Assembly (NCBI RefSeq): GCF_036013745.1
Contig: NZ_CP107880.1
Location: forward strand, 6,634,001 to 6,698,000
Direction: 5' to 3'
DNA: 64,000 nucleotides
Source: Streptomyces sp. NBC_00483
GTDB taxonomy: Bacteria > Actinomycetota > Actinomycetes > Streptomycetales > Streptomycetaceae
Positions 47,029 through 56,173 of this stretch are shown in pieces. Numbering within the stretch: position 1 is the stretch's first letter; each line of letters starts with the position of its first letter. Both the position numbers and the translations under genes were made by a program. The notes under the pieces were generated by a model that was not told the origin of the DNA, did not search any database, and saw nothing but the letters and a program-made list of their open reading frames with translations.

Positions 47029-47056
47029 TTGACTTCAAAACATGAAGGCATAGTCT
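47029..47056 (+). promoter_or_regulatory. Candidate glcP promoter with embedded operator-like dyad
   Basis: TTGACT and TAGTCT with a 16-nt spacer; the spacer contains CTTCA-aaaca-TGAAG (47033-47047), a dyad placed where a repressor would block polymerase. Confidence 0.5.
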
Positions 47057-47174
47057 CTGCAACGTTGCTTTTACCTTCAGGTGGTGGGCGGCGTGAAGTT
47101 ATGCGCCACTGGAATCGCATCTGAAGGGCTCGCCCCCACCCCCGGCAGCGAGGCCGGTGGCCCGAGGAGTACAT

Positions 47175-48593
47175 GTGACCAGCAGTGCGGCACCGCAAAC
47201 GGGAGCCAGGCAGGAACAGCCCGGCAATCTCCGACGTGTCACCTTGATCGCGGCCGGTGCCGCCATGGGTGGCTTCCTCTTCGGCTACGACAGCTCAGTC
47301 ATCAACGGAGCCGTCGAAGCCATCCGTGACCGGTGGGACATCGGCTCCGCGACCCTCGCTCAGGTCATCGCCATCGCGCTGCTCGGCTCGGCCATCGGCG
47401 CCGCGACCGCCGGACGGATCGCCGACCGGATCGGCCGCGTGCGGTGCATGCAGATCGCGTCCGTGCTGTTCATCATCAGCGCCATCGGCTCGTCGATGCC
47501 GTTCGCGCTGTGGGACCTGATGGTGTGGCGGATCATCGGCGGGTTCGCCATCGGCATGGCCTCGGTGCTCGGCCCGACGTACATCGCCGAGGTGGCGCCG
47601 CCGGCCTACCGCGGCCGGCTCGGCTCCTTCCAGCAGGCCGCCATCGTGCTCGGCATCGCGATCTCGCAGCTGGTCAACTACGGCCTGCTGAACGCCGCGG
47701 GCGGCGACCAGCGCGGTGAGCTGCTCGGCCTGGAGGCCTGGCAGGTCATGCTCGGGATCATGGTGATCCCCGCCGCCCTGTACGGCGTGTTCACGTTCAT
47801 GATCCCGGAGTCGCCGCGTTACCTGCTCGCCAAGGGCCGGAAGGAAGAGGCCCGCAAGGTCGTCCGGCAGGTCGAGGGCGACGGGGCCGACGCGGAAGCG
47901 CGCATCGCCGAGATCGAGCACGGCATGAAGAACGAGCGCCTTTCGACCTTCAGGGACCTGAAGGGCAGCTTCATCTTCAAGCCGATCGTCTGGGTCGGTA
48001 TCGGCCTCGCGGTCTTCCAGCAGTTCGTCGGCATCAACGTCGCGTTCTACTACTCCTCGACGCTGTGGCAGTCGGTCGGCGTGAACCCGGAGGACTCGTT
48101 CTTCTACTCGTTCACGACGTCGATCATCAACATCATCGGTACCGTCGTGGCGATGCTCCTGATCGACCGGGTCGGCCGCAAGCCGCTCGCTCTCGTCGGC
48201 TCCGTCGGCATGGTCATCGGTCTCGGCTGCGAGGCCTGGGCGTTCTCGTCCGACCTGGTCAACGGCCAGCTGCCGACCACGCAGGGCTGGGTCGCCCTGA
48301 TCGCCGCCCACTGGTTCGTCTTCTTCTTCGCGATGAGCTGGGGCGTCATCCTCTGGGTCATGGTCGGCGAGATGTTCCCGCCGAAGATCCGTGCCACCGC
48401 CATCGGCGTCGCGTCGATGTTCAACTGGCTCGCGAACTACGCCATCACCGCGACGTTCCCGTCCCTGTCCGACTGGAACCTGGGCGGCACGTACGTCATC
48501 TACACCATCTTCGCGGCGCTCTCCATCCCCTTCACCCTGAAGTTCGTGAAGGAGTACAAGGGCAAGACGCTGGAGGAAGCGGAAACGGTCTGA
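47175..48593 (+). CDS. glcP: Glucose permease GlcP (MFS sugar porter)
   Basis: A 472-residue, 12-TM sugar-proton symporter. Sugar-porter motifs: FLFGYDSSVINGA in TM1, GRIADRIGRVRCM, PESPRYLLAKGR at the end of TM6, QQFVGINVAFYYSS in TM7 and the second RXGRR-like DRVGRKPLAL. In S. coelicolor the gene next to smc is glcP1, the main glucose permease, with a second copy elsewhere. GTG 47175 follows GAGGAGTACAT; an upstream GTG at 47157 is possible. Regulation is probably substrate-dependent through the dyads described upstream. Confidence 0.92.
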   Translation: MTSSAAPQTGARQEQPGNLRRVTLIAAGAAMGGFLFGYDSSVINGAVEAIRDRWDIGSATLAQVIAIALLGSAIGAATAGRIADRIGRVRCMQIASVLFIISAIGSSMPFALWDLMVWRIIGGFAIGMASVLGPTYIAEVAPPAYRGRLGSFQQAAIVLGIAISQLVNYGLLNAAGGDQRGELLGLEAWQVMLGIMVIPAALYGVFTFMIPESPRYLLAKGRKEEARKVVRQVEGDGADAEARIAEIEHGMKNERLSTFRDLKGSFIFKPIVWVGIGLAVFQQFVGINVAFYYSSTLWQSVGVNPEDSFFYSFTTSIINIIGTVVAMLLIDRVGRKPLALVGSVGMVIGLGCEAWAFSSDLVNGQLPTTQGWVALIAAHWFVFFFAMSWGVILWVMVGEMFPPKIRATAIGVASMFNWLANYAITATFPSLSDWNLGGTYVIYTIFAALSIPFTLKFVKEYKGKTLEEAETV

Positions 48594-48664
48594 CCACCGC
48601 TCCCGCCCTCCCCGGGACCCGGGGAGATGGGTCAAGTCCCCGCTGCCATCTCCCCGCTGCCGTC

Positions 48665-48711
48665 ACTGCCCCGGCCGAAGGACCTACGACTGGTCCTTCA
48701 GCCGGGGCAGT
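48665..48711. terminator. Very stable hairpin spanning the end of the LLM oxidoreductase gene
   Basis: ACTGCCCCGGC ... GAAGGACC and GGTCCTTC ... GCCGGGGCAGT form an 18-20 bp stem; the loop contains the stop codon of the leftward gene. It probably terminates both converging transcripts. Confidence 0.75.
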
Positions 48712-49661
48712 ACGTTTTCGCAGTACAGCTGCAGGCTGCGGCGGCCCTCGTCCAGGGGCATGCCGCCGGAGAGCGGATGCAGGATGTAGTTGTCGAGCCC
48801 CTGCGCCAGGCACTCGTCGGGCGTGAGCACCCGGTAGACGCCCTCGGCGCGCAGCTCCTCGACCGTCGCAGCGCCCGATTTCACGGCCGACTTGATGTCC
48901 TGCGACTGCCAGGACGCGTACGTCCGCGCCTCGTGCAGGAAGTGTTCGCCGTGCTCGGCCCAGGTGCGGTCCGGGTCGTCCGACAGGTGCAGGAGCGGGG
49001 TCACCTTCCCCGGCATCATGGTCCAGCCCTCGGTCCCGTACTCCTCCAGGAGCTCCTTGTAGTACGCCTCGATCTCCGGCAGGTGTGCGCTCGGGAAGAA
49101 CGGGAGGCCGAGCCGGGCCGCCCGGCGCGCGGCCGCCTTCGAGGAGCCGCCCACCAGGAGCAGCGGGTGCGGCTGGGTGAAGGGGCGCGGGGTGACGCGG
49201 ACCCGGCGGCCGCGGAACTCGAACTCCTCGCCGGTCCAGGCCTTGAGCAGCGTTTCGAGCAGCTCGTCCTGGAGCTTGCCGCGCCGCTTCCACTCCACGT
49301 CGAACTGCGCGTACTCCTCCGGCCGGTAGCCGATCCCGGAGACCGTCACCAGGCGGCCGCCGCTGAGCAGGTCGAGCACGGCGATGTCCTCGGCGAGGCG
49401 GAGCGGGTCGTGCAGCGGGCCGATGATGGCGGAGACGGTGACCGCGATGCGCTTCGTGGCCCCGAGGACCGCGCCCGCGAAGGTGAAGGGCGAGGGCAGC
49501 CAGTTGTTGGCGACGCCGTGGTGCTCCTCGGTCTGCACCGTGTCGATGCCCTGCTCGTCGGCGTAGCGGGCCATCTCGACGGCCGCCTGGTAGCGGGCGG
49601 CGAGCGTTTCGGGTGTGCCGGCGGGGTCGACGAGGTTGAACCGTACGACGGACACGGGCAT
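48684..49661 (-). CDS. LLM-class flavin/F420-dependent oxidoreductase
   Basis: A 325-residue luciferase-like TIM barrel. VQTEEHHGVANNWLPSP is the N-terminal family segment, followed by GYRPEEYAQFDVEW and PHPLLLVGGSSKAAARRAARLG, the flavin-phosphate-binding region. Either FMN or F420 is possible; F420 is plausible because cofC is present. ATG 49661. It starts 65 nt after the NCS1 permease gene and is probably cotranscribed, suggesting a nitrogen-heterocycle substrate, which is inference. Confidence 0.85.
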   Translation of the reverse strand: MPVSVVRFNLVDPAGTPETLAARYQAAVEMARYADEQGIDTVQTEEHHGVANNWLPSPFTFAGAVLGATKRIAVTVSAIIGPLHDPLRLAEDIAVLDLLSGGRLVTVSGIGYRPEEYAQFDVEWKRRGKLQDELLETLLKAWTGEEFEFRGRRVRVTPRPFTQPHPLLLVGGSSKAAARRAARLGLPFFPSAHLPEIEAYYKELLEEYGTEGWTMMPGKVTPLLHLSDDPDRTWAEHGEHFLHEARTYASWQSQDIKSAVKSGAATVEELRAEGVYRVLTPDECLAQGLDNYILHPLSGGMPLDEGRRSLQLYCENVLPRLKDQS

Positions 49662-49726
49662 GGAAAAGTCCCCCTCCGCGAGGCGTGGAGCCGGATTCGT
49701 GGAGGGGGACGTTAGCTGACGGAGCG

Positions 49727-51172
49727 TCAGGAGGCCATGGCCTCGACGGCGTCGGACTCGTCCGGGGCCGTCGAGGTGTCGGCCGGCTTGGGCAGCGCCA
49801 GGTACAGCAGGCCGGAGACGACGATCGTGACGACCCAGCCGAGGCCGTACTCACCGAGGAAGTTGTTCGAGGCGAGCGGGCCCGAGAACCAGGTCGACGA
49901 CGTGAACAGCAGGCCGACGACCAGGCCGACCGCCCAGGCGACGCACGCGGCGGGGGAGAAGCCGCCCTTGTACCAGTAGGCGCTGGTGCGGGTGGTGTCG
50001 ATCAGGGCGGCGGCGTCGTAGTGCTTGCGCTTGAACATGTCCGCGCCGAAGACGCCGACCCAGGCGGAGAAGGCCACGGCGAGCAGCGAGAGGAAGGAGA
50101 TGAACGAGCTCATGAAGCTCGTCGCCACCAGCATCAGGATGGCGCCGAAGACCAGCGAGATCACCGCGTTGATGGAGACGGCCCAGTGGCGCGGCACCTT
50201 GAAGCCGAGGGTCTGCGCGGTGAAGCCGGCCGAGTACATCGACATGGCGTTGATCAGCAGCATGCCGACCAGGGCGATCAGCAGGTACGGCACCGCGATC
50301 CACAGCGGCAGGATCTCGCCGAGGAAGGAGACCGGGTCCTGGGCGGAGGCCAGGTCCGGGGTCGAGACCGCCATCACGGCGCCCATCAGGACCATCGGCA
50401 GCACGACGATGCCGGCGCCGCCGATCGAGTTCCCGATGATCCCCTTGGTGGAGGCCGTGCGCGGCAGATAGCGGGTGAAGTCGGGGGAGGACGGGATCCA
50501 GCTGACGCCACCGGCGGCGATCATGCCGATGCCCGCGACCATCAGGGACGTCTGCCCGGCGGGCTGCCCGAAGACCTCGGACCAGTCGGTGTTGATGACC
50601 AGGTAGACAAGCACCAGGACCGAGAAGATCCCGAAGAGATACGTCGCGTACTTGTTGCACACCTGCACGACGTTGATACCGAGGCCCGAGATCGCGAACG
50701 TGGCGCACACGAACACGAACAGGGTGAGGATCACCAGGAAGTTGTTCTTCTGGATGCCGAAGAGGATGTCCAGGACGGTGAGCACGGCATACGCGCCGGT
50801 CACCGCGTTGATCGTCTCCCAGCCCCAGCGCGCGACCCAGATCAGCGAGCCGGGCAGCAGATTGCCGCGCTGCCCGAACACCGCGCGGGAGAGCGCCATA
50901 CCGGGCGCGCCACCGCGCTTGCCCGCGATGCCGATCAGACCCACGAGGCCGTACGACACGATGGGCGCCGCGATCGCGACGACGATGGCCTGCCAGAAGT
51001 TCAGCTTGTACGTCACGACGAGGCTCGCGCCCATCGTGAGCAACAGCACGCTGATATTGGCGGCGACCCAGGTGGGGAAGAGCTCGCGGGTCTTGGCGGT
51101 GCGCTCGGCGTCGGGGACGGGCTCGATGCCGCGTGTCTCCAGCGCGCCTTCGGCTTCGGCGGTCTTGCTCAT
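49727..51172 (-). CDS. NCS1-family nucleobase permease (cytosine permease-like)
   Basis: A 481-residue, 12-TM cation symporter. The N-terminal TRELFPTWVAANISVLLLTM, FGQRGNLLPGSLIWVARWGW, SWIPSSPDFTRYLPRTAS and the late ...FGADMFKRKHYDAAAL segments are typical of cytosine/purine permeases (CodB-like). ATG 51172. Its 314-bp upstream region separates it from the mobile remnants. The paired LLM oxidoreductase downstream suggests uptake and oxidation of a nucleobase-like compound. Confidence 0.9.
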   Translation of the reverse strand: MSKTAEAEGALETRGIEPVPDAERTAKTRELFPTWVAANISVLLLTMGASLVVTYKLNFWQAIVVAIAAPIVSYGLVGLIGIAGKRGGAPGMALSRAVFGQRGNLLPGSLIWVARWGWETINAVTGAYAVLTVLDILFGIQKNNFLVILTLFVFVCATFAISGLGINVVQVCNKYATYLFGIFSVLVLVYLVINTDWSEVFGQPAGQTSLMVAGIGMIAAGGVSWIPSSPDFTRYLPRTASTKGIIGNSIGGAGIVVLPMVLMGAVMAVSTPDLASAQDPVSFLGEILPLWIAVPYLLIALVGMLLINAMSMYSAGFTAQTLGFKVPRHWAVSINAVISLVFGAILMLVATSFMSSFISFLSLLAVAFSAWVGVFGADMFKRKHYDAAALIDTTRTSAYWYKGGFSPAACVAWAVGLVVGLLFTSSTWFSGPLASNNFLGEYGLGWVVTIVVSGLLYLALPKPADTSTAPDESDAVEAMAS

Positions 51173-51486
51173 GCGGTGGGGTTCCGTGCCTCTCGCTCGG
51201 CTCGGCCGTGGGGGACGGAGAGCCGGTGGGGGGTGACGGGCCCGCAGGGCCCTTGTGGAGTGGTGTCGAGATCTGGGCGTGGTGTCCGGATCGCGTTGGA
51301 CTCTACGCGCGTTGATGCGACGACTGCCATCGTACTTTAGTCCGAGTCGACCCCGTCAGAGGCCTTTGTCCTTTGGAGGAAGGCACGAACAAGGCTTGGG
51401 CGGGGTCGACTGACGACATCGGATATTGAGGTGTCACGAGTTGGGGTGCCGGTAAGAACGTTGTTACCTGCCGCCAACGGCGGTGA
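51173..51486. other. Intergenic region at the left edge of the mobile island
   Basis: Contains an inverted pair AGTCGACCCCG (51345-51355) and CGGGGTCGACT (51401-51411) around 45 nt, and a small dyad CCGCC-aac-GGCGG (51471-51483). It must hold the NCS1 permease promoter. No gene seen. Confidence 0.4.
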
Positions 51487-52056
51487 TCAGTCCTCCGACC
51501 TTGTGGGTTGGGGCAGTTCCGGTGTGCTCGTCGCCTCGGCGAGCGTGAGGCGACCGCCCCTCAACTCGGGCACGTAGTTGTAGATCGTGTTCCTGGAGGC
51601 ACCGAGGAGCTTCGCGATCGAGGTGACGGTGTTCGCCGGGCGGGCGAGCAGGTCGTGGGCGTGACGTACCTGCTCCTCCGTCATCGCTGGCGGGCGGCCG
51701 AGTCGGGCGCCGCGGCCGCGAGCGGCATCCGGACCTTCGTTGGTGCCCTGCACGATGAGTTCGCGGATGAACTCCGCGAGGGCCGTGAACACGTGGAAGG
51801 CCGGGCGTCCGCCGGGTGTGGTGATGTCGAGCACCTCGTGTAGCGAGGTGAAGTCGATCCCGCGCTTGCGGAGACCGGACGCGATCGTGATGAGGTCCTG
51901 CATCGAGCGGCCGAGCCGGTCCAGCGACGGGACGACGAGGGTGTCGCCCTCGCGCAGGTAGTCGAGGGCCTTCCGCGGTGCCTCGCGGTCGGTGTTATTG
52001 CCGGACTTCTTGTCGGCGAAGATCCGGATGAGCAGGCCGGTCGAGATTAACAACAA
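51487..52056 (-). pseudogene. Serine recombinase (Tn3-type resolvase), N-terminus missing
   Basis: Open frame of 189 codons in which recognisable resolvase sequence begins at RIFADKKSGNNTDREAPRKA and continues through LVVPSLDRLGRSMQDLI, TTPGGRPAFHVFTALAEFIR and the C-terminal HTH (TVTSIAKLLGASRNTIYNYV). The first 25-30 residues of the family, which hold the YARVS-type catalytic serine motif, are absent. The break falls where the ArsR promoter palindrome begins, so the gene was probably cut by a rearrangement there. Almost certainly inactive. Confidence 0.85.
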
Positions 52057-52077
52057 CTCTTTTGAAAGAGTTGTTGT
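52050..52077. promoter_or_regulatory. 28-bp palindromic operator upstream of the ArsR gene
   Basis: ACAACAACTCTTT, two central bases, and the exact complement: a perfect 13+2+13 dyad, AT-rich against a GC-rich background, 17 bp before the ATG. TTGAAA at 52062 inside it could be a -35 box with TACGCT downstream. Likely autoregulatory ArsR operator. Confidence 0.65.
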
Positions 52078-52094
52078 AGGTCTACGCTCGACTC

Positions 52095-52712
52095 ATGGCT
52101 GTTTCCCCTGCCGCCTCACCCAACTGGGCTTCGGGGCCGGACATCGAACTGGACACCGCCGCTTTGCGGGTGCTGGCCCACCCCATGCGGATCAATGTGC
52201 TCGCACTGTTGCGCCAGTGCGGAGCGTCGACCGCGACCAGGGTCGCCGGAGAGCTAGGCATCAATCCCGGGGCCGCTAGCTATCACCTGCGCCGCCTGGC
52301 AGCGGGCGGGCTCATCGTGGAAGAGCCAGGCCGCGGCACCGGACGCGAACGGTGGTGGAAGGCGGCCCATCGCCAGTCGATCCACGATCCGGCGTCCGGG
52401 ACTCCCGAGCAGCGGGAGGCCGGACGGGCATACGCCCATGCCGTGGCCCTCGCCTGCGTGGAGCGCTTGCATACGGCTGCGCAGGAGGCGCCGCTGCTGC
52501 CTGATGAGTGGTTCGACGTCAGCACCTTCGGCGACTTCGTCCTGCGGCTGAGCCCGAAGGAGGTCGCCCGGATGCGCGACGAGATCTTCGCAGTGATCTC
52601 CCGGTACCGGCAGGCACGGGGCGAGGACTCGGAGGGACTCGCATCGGTGGCGGTCCAGGTGCAGATGTTCCCGGTGCCCGGCACCATCGCGCCGCGGTCC
52701 GTCGGCTCATGA
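52095..52712 (+). CDS. ArsR-family winged-helix regulator
   Basis: A 205-residue regulator with an N-terminal ArsR HTH (RVLAHPMRINVLALLRQCGA, ELGINPGAASYHLRRLAAGG) and a C-terminal helical extension that resembles antibiotic-efflux regulators rather than metal sensors: no CxC metal-binding pair is present in the HTH. ATG 52095 follows the 28-bp palindrome with almost no leader. The stop overlaps the MFS start (ATGA), so regulator and pump form one unit. Confidence 0.9.
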   Translation: MAVSPAASPNWASGPDIELDTAALRVLAHPMRINVLALLRQCGASTATRVAGELGINPGAASYHLRRLAAGGLIVEEPGRGTGRERWWKAAHRQSIHDPASGTPEQREAGRAYAHAVALACVERLHTAAQEAPLLPDEWFDVSTFGDFVLRLSPKEVARMRDEIFAVISRYRQARGEDSEGLASVAVQVQMFPVPGTIAPRSVGS

Positions 52713-53951
52713 CGGGCTCGGGTATAGCCGCCGTGCGGCCGGCATACCGGGACGGCAACGTGCTGCGCTGGCTCGCTGCGTACACCGCGTCGGTCACCGG
52801 CGATGTGGTCTACTTCCTGGCGCTGTCCTGGTCCGCCACCCGCACGGCCGGCCCGTCGCAGGCGGGTGTGGTGGTTGCGGCCGGAGCCCTCCCCCGTGCG
52901 GTGTTCATGCTCGTCGGGGGCGTGGTGGCCGACCGGTTCGGCCCACGGCGGGTCGCCGCGGCCAGTGACGCCACCCGCTGCCTGGTCATCCTGGCCGCGG
53001 CTGCCGTGCTGTTGCTGGCCGAGCCGGGGATATGGCTGCTGGTGCCGCTCGCTTTGCTCTTCGGTGCGGTGGATGCGGTGTTCATGCCTGCCGTGGGCGC
53101 CTTCCCGCCCCGGATCACGACGCGGGAACAACTTGCCCGAGTCCAGGGCATGCGGGGACTCGCGATCCGGTTGAGTAACTCCCTCGGCCCTGCTGTGGGG
53201 GGGCATCGTGCTGGCTGTCGGCGGGGCGGCCGGCGCCTTCACGGCCGCGGGAGTCCTCTTCGCCGTATCACTCGCACTCCTCCTTACCGTGCGCGTCGCC
53301 CCTGCCCCGGAAGCCCTCGCCCGTCCCGCACCCTGGCGGGAGCTGGGCGACGGTCTGCGCTACGTCCGTCGGCACCGGATGCTCGCCCCGCTCGCGGGGG
53401 TGATCGGGCTGAGCGAGATGTGCTTCAGCGGGCCGGTCGCCCTGGGCCTGGTACTGCTGGCGGACGAACGAGGCTGGGGCGCCGCGGGGACGGGCTGGAT
53501 GGCGAGCGCCTTCAGTGTCGGGGCGGCAGCCGCAGCCTTATGGATCACCGTTCTTCCGCGGATTCCTCGCGCTGGGCCATGCGTCATTGCCGCGCTGCTG
53601 GCCACCGCCGTGGCTACGACCGTCCTGGGGCACGCACCGTCCCTGCTGACCGCCACCGCGCTCGCTGTCCTGATCGGCCTGGCCAGTGGTACTACCGTGA
53701 CGCTCACCAGTGCCCTGGTCCAGGCAGAGGCCGACCCCCAGTACCTCGGGCGGGTCACCTCACTGACGACACTGTGCACACTGGGCCTGGCACCTGCCCT
53801 CTTCCCCATCGCAGGCGTCACGGCCCAAATATGGGGAGCCGCCATCTTCTTCACCGGGTGCGGCGTGATCAGTTTGGTGGCAGCCGCGCTGGCCGTCACG
53901 GTCCCGGCCCTGCGGCATGCCCGACTCCAAGGCACAGTCGCTAAGACCTGA
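52709..53951 (+). pseudogene. MFS efflux transporter interrupted by a frameshift in a G7 run
   Basis: A drug-type MFS permease of about 413 residues when repaired. The first part (GNVLRWLAAYTASVTGDVVY ... RLSNSLGPAVGG) is in the ATG 52709 frame; after GTGGGGGGG at 53195-53203 the frame changes, and the continuation (IVLAVGGAAGAFTAAGV ... RHARLQGTVAKT) lies one base over, ending at 53951. Removing one G from the homopolymer restores GPAVGGIVLAVGG. Either a real inactivating or phase-variable change, or a sequencing error. Partner of the ArsR gene. Confidence 0.85.
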
Positions 53952-54059
53952 CCATGCCAAAGCTCCTCTGCAGGCAGTGAGCACGATGCGCTCTCTTTCG
54001 ACCGTTTCCTTCGACGGTACGGTGCGGTCGCCTTCGAGACGCTGCGCTGTCGTCGGCGT

Positions 54060-54575
54060 CCGCTGGTGTTCGAGGGCCGGGGGCCGTGACCGCAGTGAGG
54101 TTGAGCCGGGCATCCATGTCGAGGTGGACCTCCCCGTACGGGCGGACGTGGGACCAGAACAGCGGGGTCAGGCCGCGCCGGTCGGCGGGCGTGAGGAGGC
54201 CGGCCCACTCTGGTTCGCCGAGGATGTCCCGGAGCATGAGGGTGTTCACGTAGACCAGGGCGGATTAGGGGATCCGCAGGCACAGGACATACATCTCCTG
54301 CTCGTCGCGCCGGGTGGAGGCGATCTCACCGCTTTGCCGTAGGCGATCACGGAGTTGGCGCCGTTGGAGGACTCCATGACGTTCAGGCCCTCCTCGATCT
54401 CCCGCTGGAGATTGCGCAGCCGCAGATATCGGGCCACGAAGATGGTCTTCTGGGCGCGGCCGACCTCCAGCATCGCCGCGTAGGTGGGGTGGGAGGCATT
54501 GCGGGTGAAGCGCCGCAGGATCGCCTCGGCAGAGGCGGTCCGGGTGCGGATCGCGGTCGCGTATTTGATTCACCC
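54060..54575 (-). pseudogene. Tn3-family transposase, C-terminal remnant
   Basis: On the reverse strand the familiar Tn3 TnpA C-terminus reads ILRRFTRNASHPTYAAMLEV, GRAQKTIFVARYLRLRNLQR, EIEEGLNVMESSNGANSVIA, then breaks: about one base is missing after YGK, an in-frame TAA follows CLRI, and the sequence resumes as LVYVNTLMLRDILGEPEWAG and PLFWSHVRPYGEVHLDMDAR. The N-terminal roughly 800 residues are absent. Truncated on its 5' side close to the recombinase module. Confidence 0.87.
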
Positions 54576-54696
54576 ACCGCAGCCGTACGGCCCCGGACCC
54601 ACCCATACGGGTGACGCCCCCACGATCACCGCCGTTGCGGCTGGTGACAGGGTTCTTACCGGCATTCCGAGTTCCTGCGGCGCATAGAGGCGTTCG

Positions 54697-56172
54697 TCAG
54701 AAGATCGAGAGTTGCTTGCCGTGGTAACGGCGAACTGAGGCGTAGCCAGCCCACGGGCGTCCTGCTTCTGCCGCGTGCAGCTCGGCGGCGAGAGGGCTGT
54801 ATCCAAGGGCCTTTGCGACAAGCGCGGGCGGCATCTCCAGGACGAGTTCGCGTAGAGCCGAGTTGCGCCCGCGGAGGATCGGGATGTCGCTGTCCCACAG
54901 GGCTTTGTGGAGAGTGGCAGGCGCCATCGGTCGCCCGGGGGCGGCGCCGGGAAAGAGCCACCGGGTGCGGGCGTTGCGAGCGGTCGTGGTGTGCCGGCGG
55001 CGAGGCAGATAGTCGCGAAACAGCTGGTCAAAAGGGTGGGGGACTGGGACGCCTTGTCCGCCTGAGAGGCGGATAGTGACGTCATCATTCGTGATTTGGA
55101 GTTCGTCGACGGTCATCTGGGAGATGCGTGTCACTGGCTGGGCGTAGAGCAAGACGAGGAGCCCCAGGATGCGGTTGTCGAGGCGGATGGTGCTGTCCTC
55201 GGCGATGCGGCGGAGAAGTCGTAGGCGGTCGTCCTGGCCGAGGGCGTGGAGCTTGGCGGAGCGGATCCACGGGAAGTCGACGGGGGCCATGACACAGGTG
55301 CGAACGGCCCAGTGGACGAAGGTTGCCGCTGTGCGGCGTGTGCCTGTGCCGGTGGCGAGCCACTCGTCCACGTGGCCTTGTGTGCAGGTCATCGGGGTGG
55401 CGCCACGTTCTCGTAGCCAGGTCAGGAAGTCGGCGCCGCCCCGAACGTCGGCACGGGCACGACCGACTGCGGTGGGCGCGAGGACGCCTTGGGCATCGAG
55501 ATTGCGTAACCGCCGCAGGTGGTGCCAGGTGGCAAAGCGGCGAACGAGCTGCCGGTCCTCGGAGTCGGCGATGCGCGGCAACTTCCGCTCCAGCCACCGC
55601 AAGAACTCCACTTCGGCTCGGTTGCGTTCGGGCAGGACGCCGACCATGACGAGGAGTTCGCGAGTGTGCTCCGCTGCCTGCCGCGGGGTGAAGTTGTCGA
55701 ACGTGACGTGATCGAGAGTCAGACTGCCGTCTGCCAAGCCGCGCAAGAGCTTCTTGACGTGCGGCAATCTCGTCCAAAGGCGGGCGCTGACCGCACGTTC
55801 CTGCTCTATCAAGGCGTCGGCAAGTGGTCGCAGCAGCGGGGCGACTTGCCCTGTGCCGTCATCGAGGACGACCGCCAGGTCGTCGCGGAGACAACATCGG
55901 TGGCAGAGGCCGCGACGGCCGCGGTCGGCTTCATCACCGCAGCGTGTGCAGTGGAAGTCGCGGGGGATTCCTGCGCAGTCGCGGCAGATAGGGACGCGTT
56001 CGGCATCGAGGCCAGGAAGGAGCCGTTCGTCGCCGCAGCCGGGGCATGCGCCACGGCACTGCATGGCGCGGTAGTAGCAGCGTCCGCAGACGAAACCCTC
56101 CGGCCATTTGGCGACGCCATAGCGGCCGTTGACGACGCCGCAACGTGCGCAGGGCTTCTTGCAACGGGGCAT
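54697..56172 (-). CDS. Recombinase-like protein with N-terminal zinc-ribbon array
   Basis: A 491-residue protein, third gene of a compact module. The first 95 residues hold six CxxC pairs (8/11, 29/32, 43/46, 63/66, 75/78, 90/93), suggesting three zinc ribbons. The C-terminal half resembles a tyrosine recombinase catalytic domain: Arg349 in QPVTRISQMTVDEL and Arg441 in SALREL; the usual catalytic His before it is Ser438 and LGH is LGY. Candidate tyrosines are Tyr477 and Tyr483. It may therefore be an accessory or altered recombinase. It begins 1 nt after the HTH gene's stop. Confidence 0.75.
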   Translation of the reverse strand: MPRCKKPCARCGVVNGRYGVAKWPEGFVCGRCYYRAMQCRGACPGCGDERLLPGLDAERVPICRDCAGIPRDFHCTRCGDEADRGRRGLCHRCCLRDDLAVVLDDGTGQVAPLLRPLADALIEQERAVSARLWTRLPHVKKLLRGLADGSLTLDHVTFDNFTPRQAAEHTRELLVMVGVLPERNRAEVEFLRWLERKLPRIADSEDRQLVRRFATWHHLRRLRNLDAQGVLAPTAVGRARADVRGGADFLTWLRERGATPMTCTQGHVDEWLATGTGTRRTAATFVHWAVRTCVMAPVDFPWIRSAKLHALGQDDRLRLLRRIAEDSTIRLDNRILGLLVLLYAQPVTRISQMTVDELQITNDDVTIRLSGGQGVPVPHPFDQLFRDYLPRRRHTTTARNARTRWLFPGAAPGRPMAPATLHKALWDSDIPILRGRNSALRELVLEMPPALVAKALGYSPLAAELHAAEAGRPWAGYASVRRYHGKQLSIF

Positions 56173-56173
56173 G

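Noticed and set aside
51345..51411. Inverted pair AGTCGACCCCG/CGGGGTCGACT as a transposon end
   Set aside because: Only 11 bp match, both arms lie on the same side of the island, and no partner copy was found at the right side, so a transposon terminus is not supported.
53941..54249. A 102-codon reverse frame as an independent small gene
   Set aside because: Its first half is the Tn3 transposase C-terminus continued after a frameshift; the second half is unrelated read-through.
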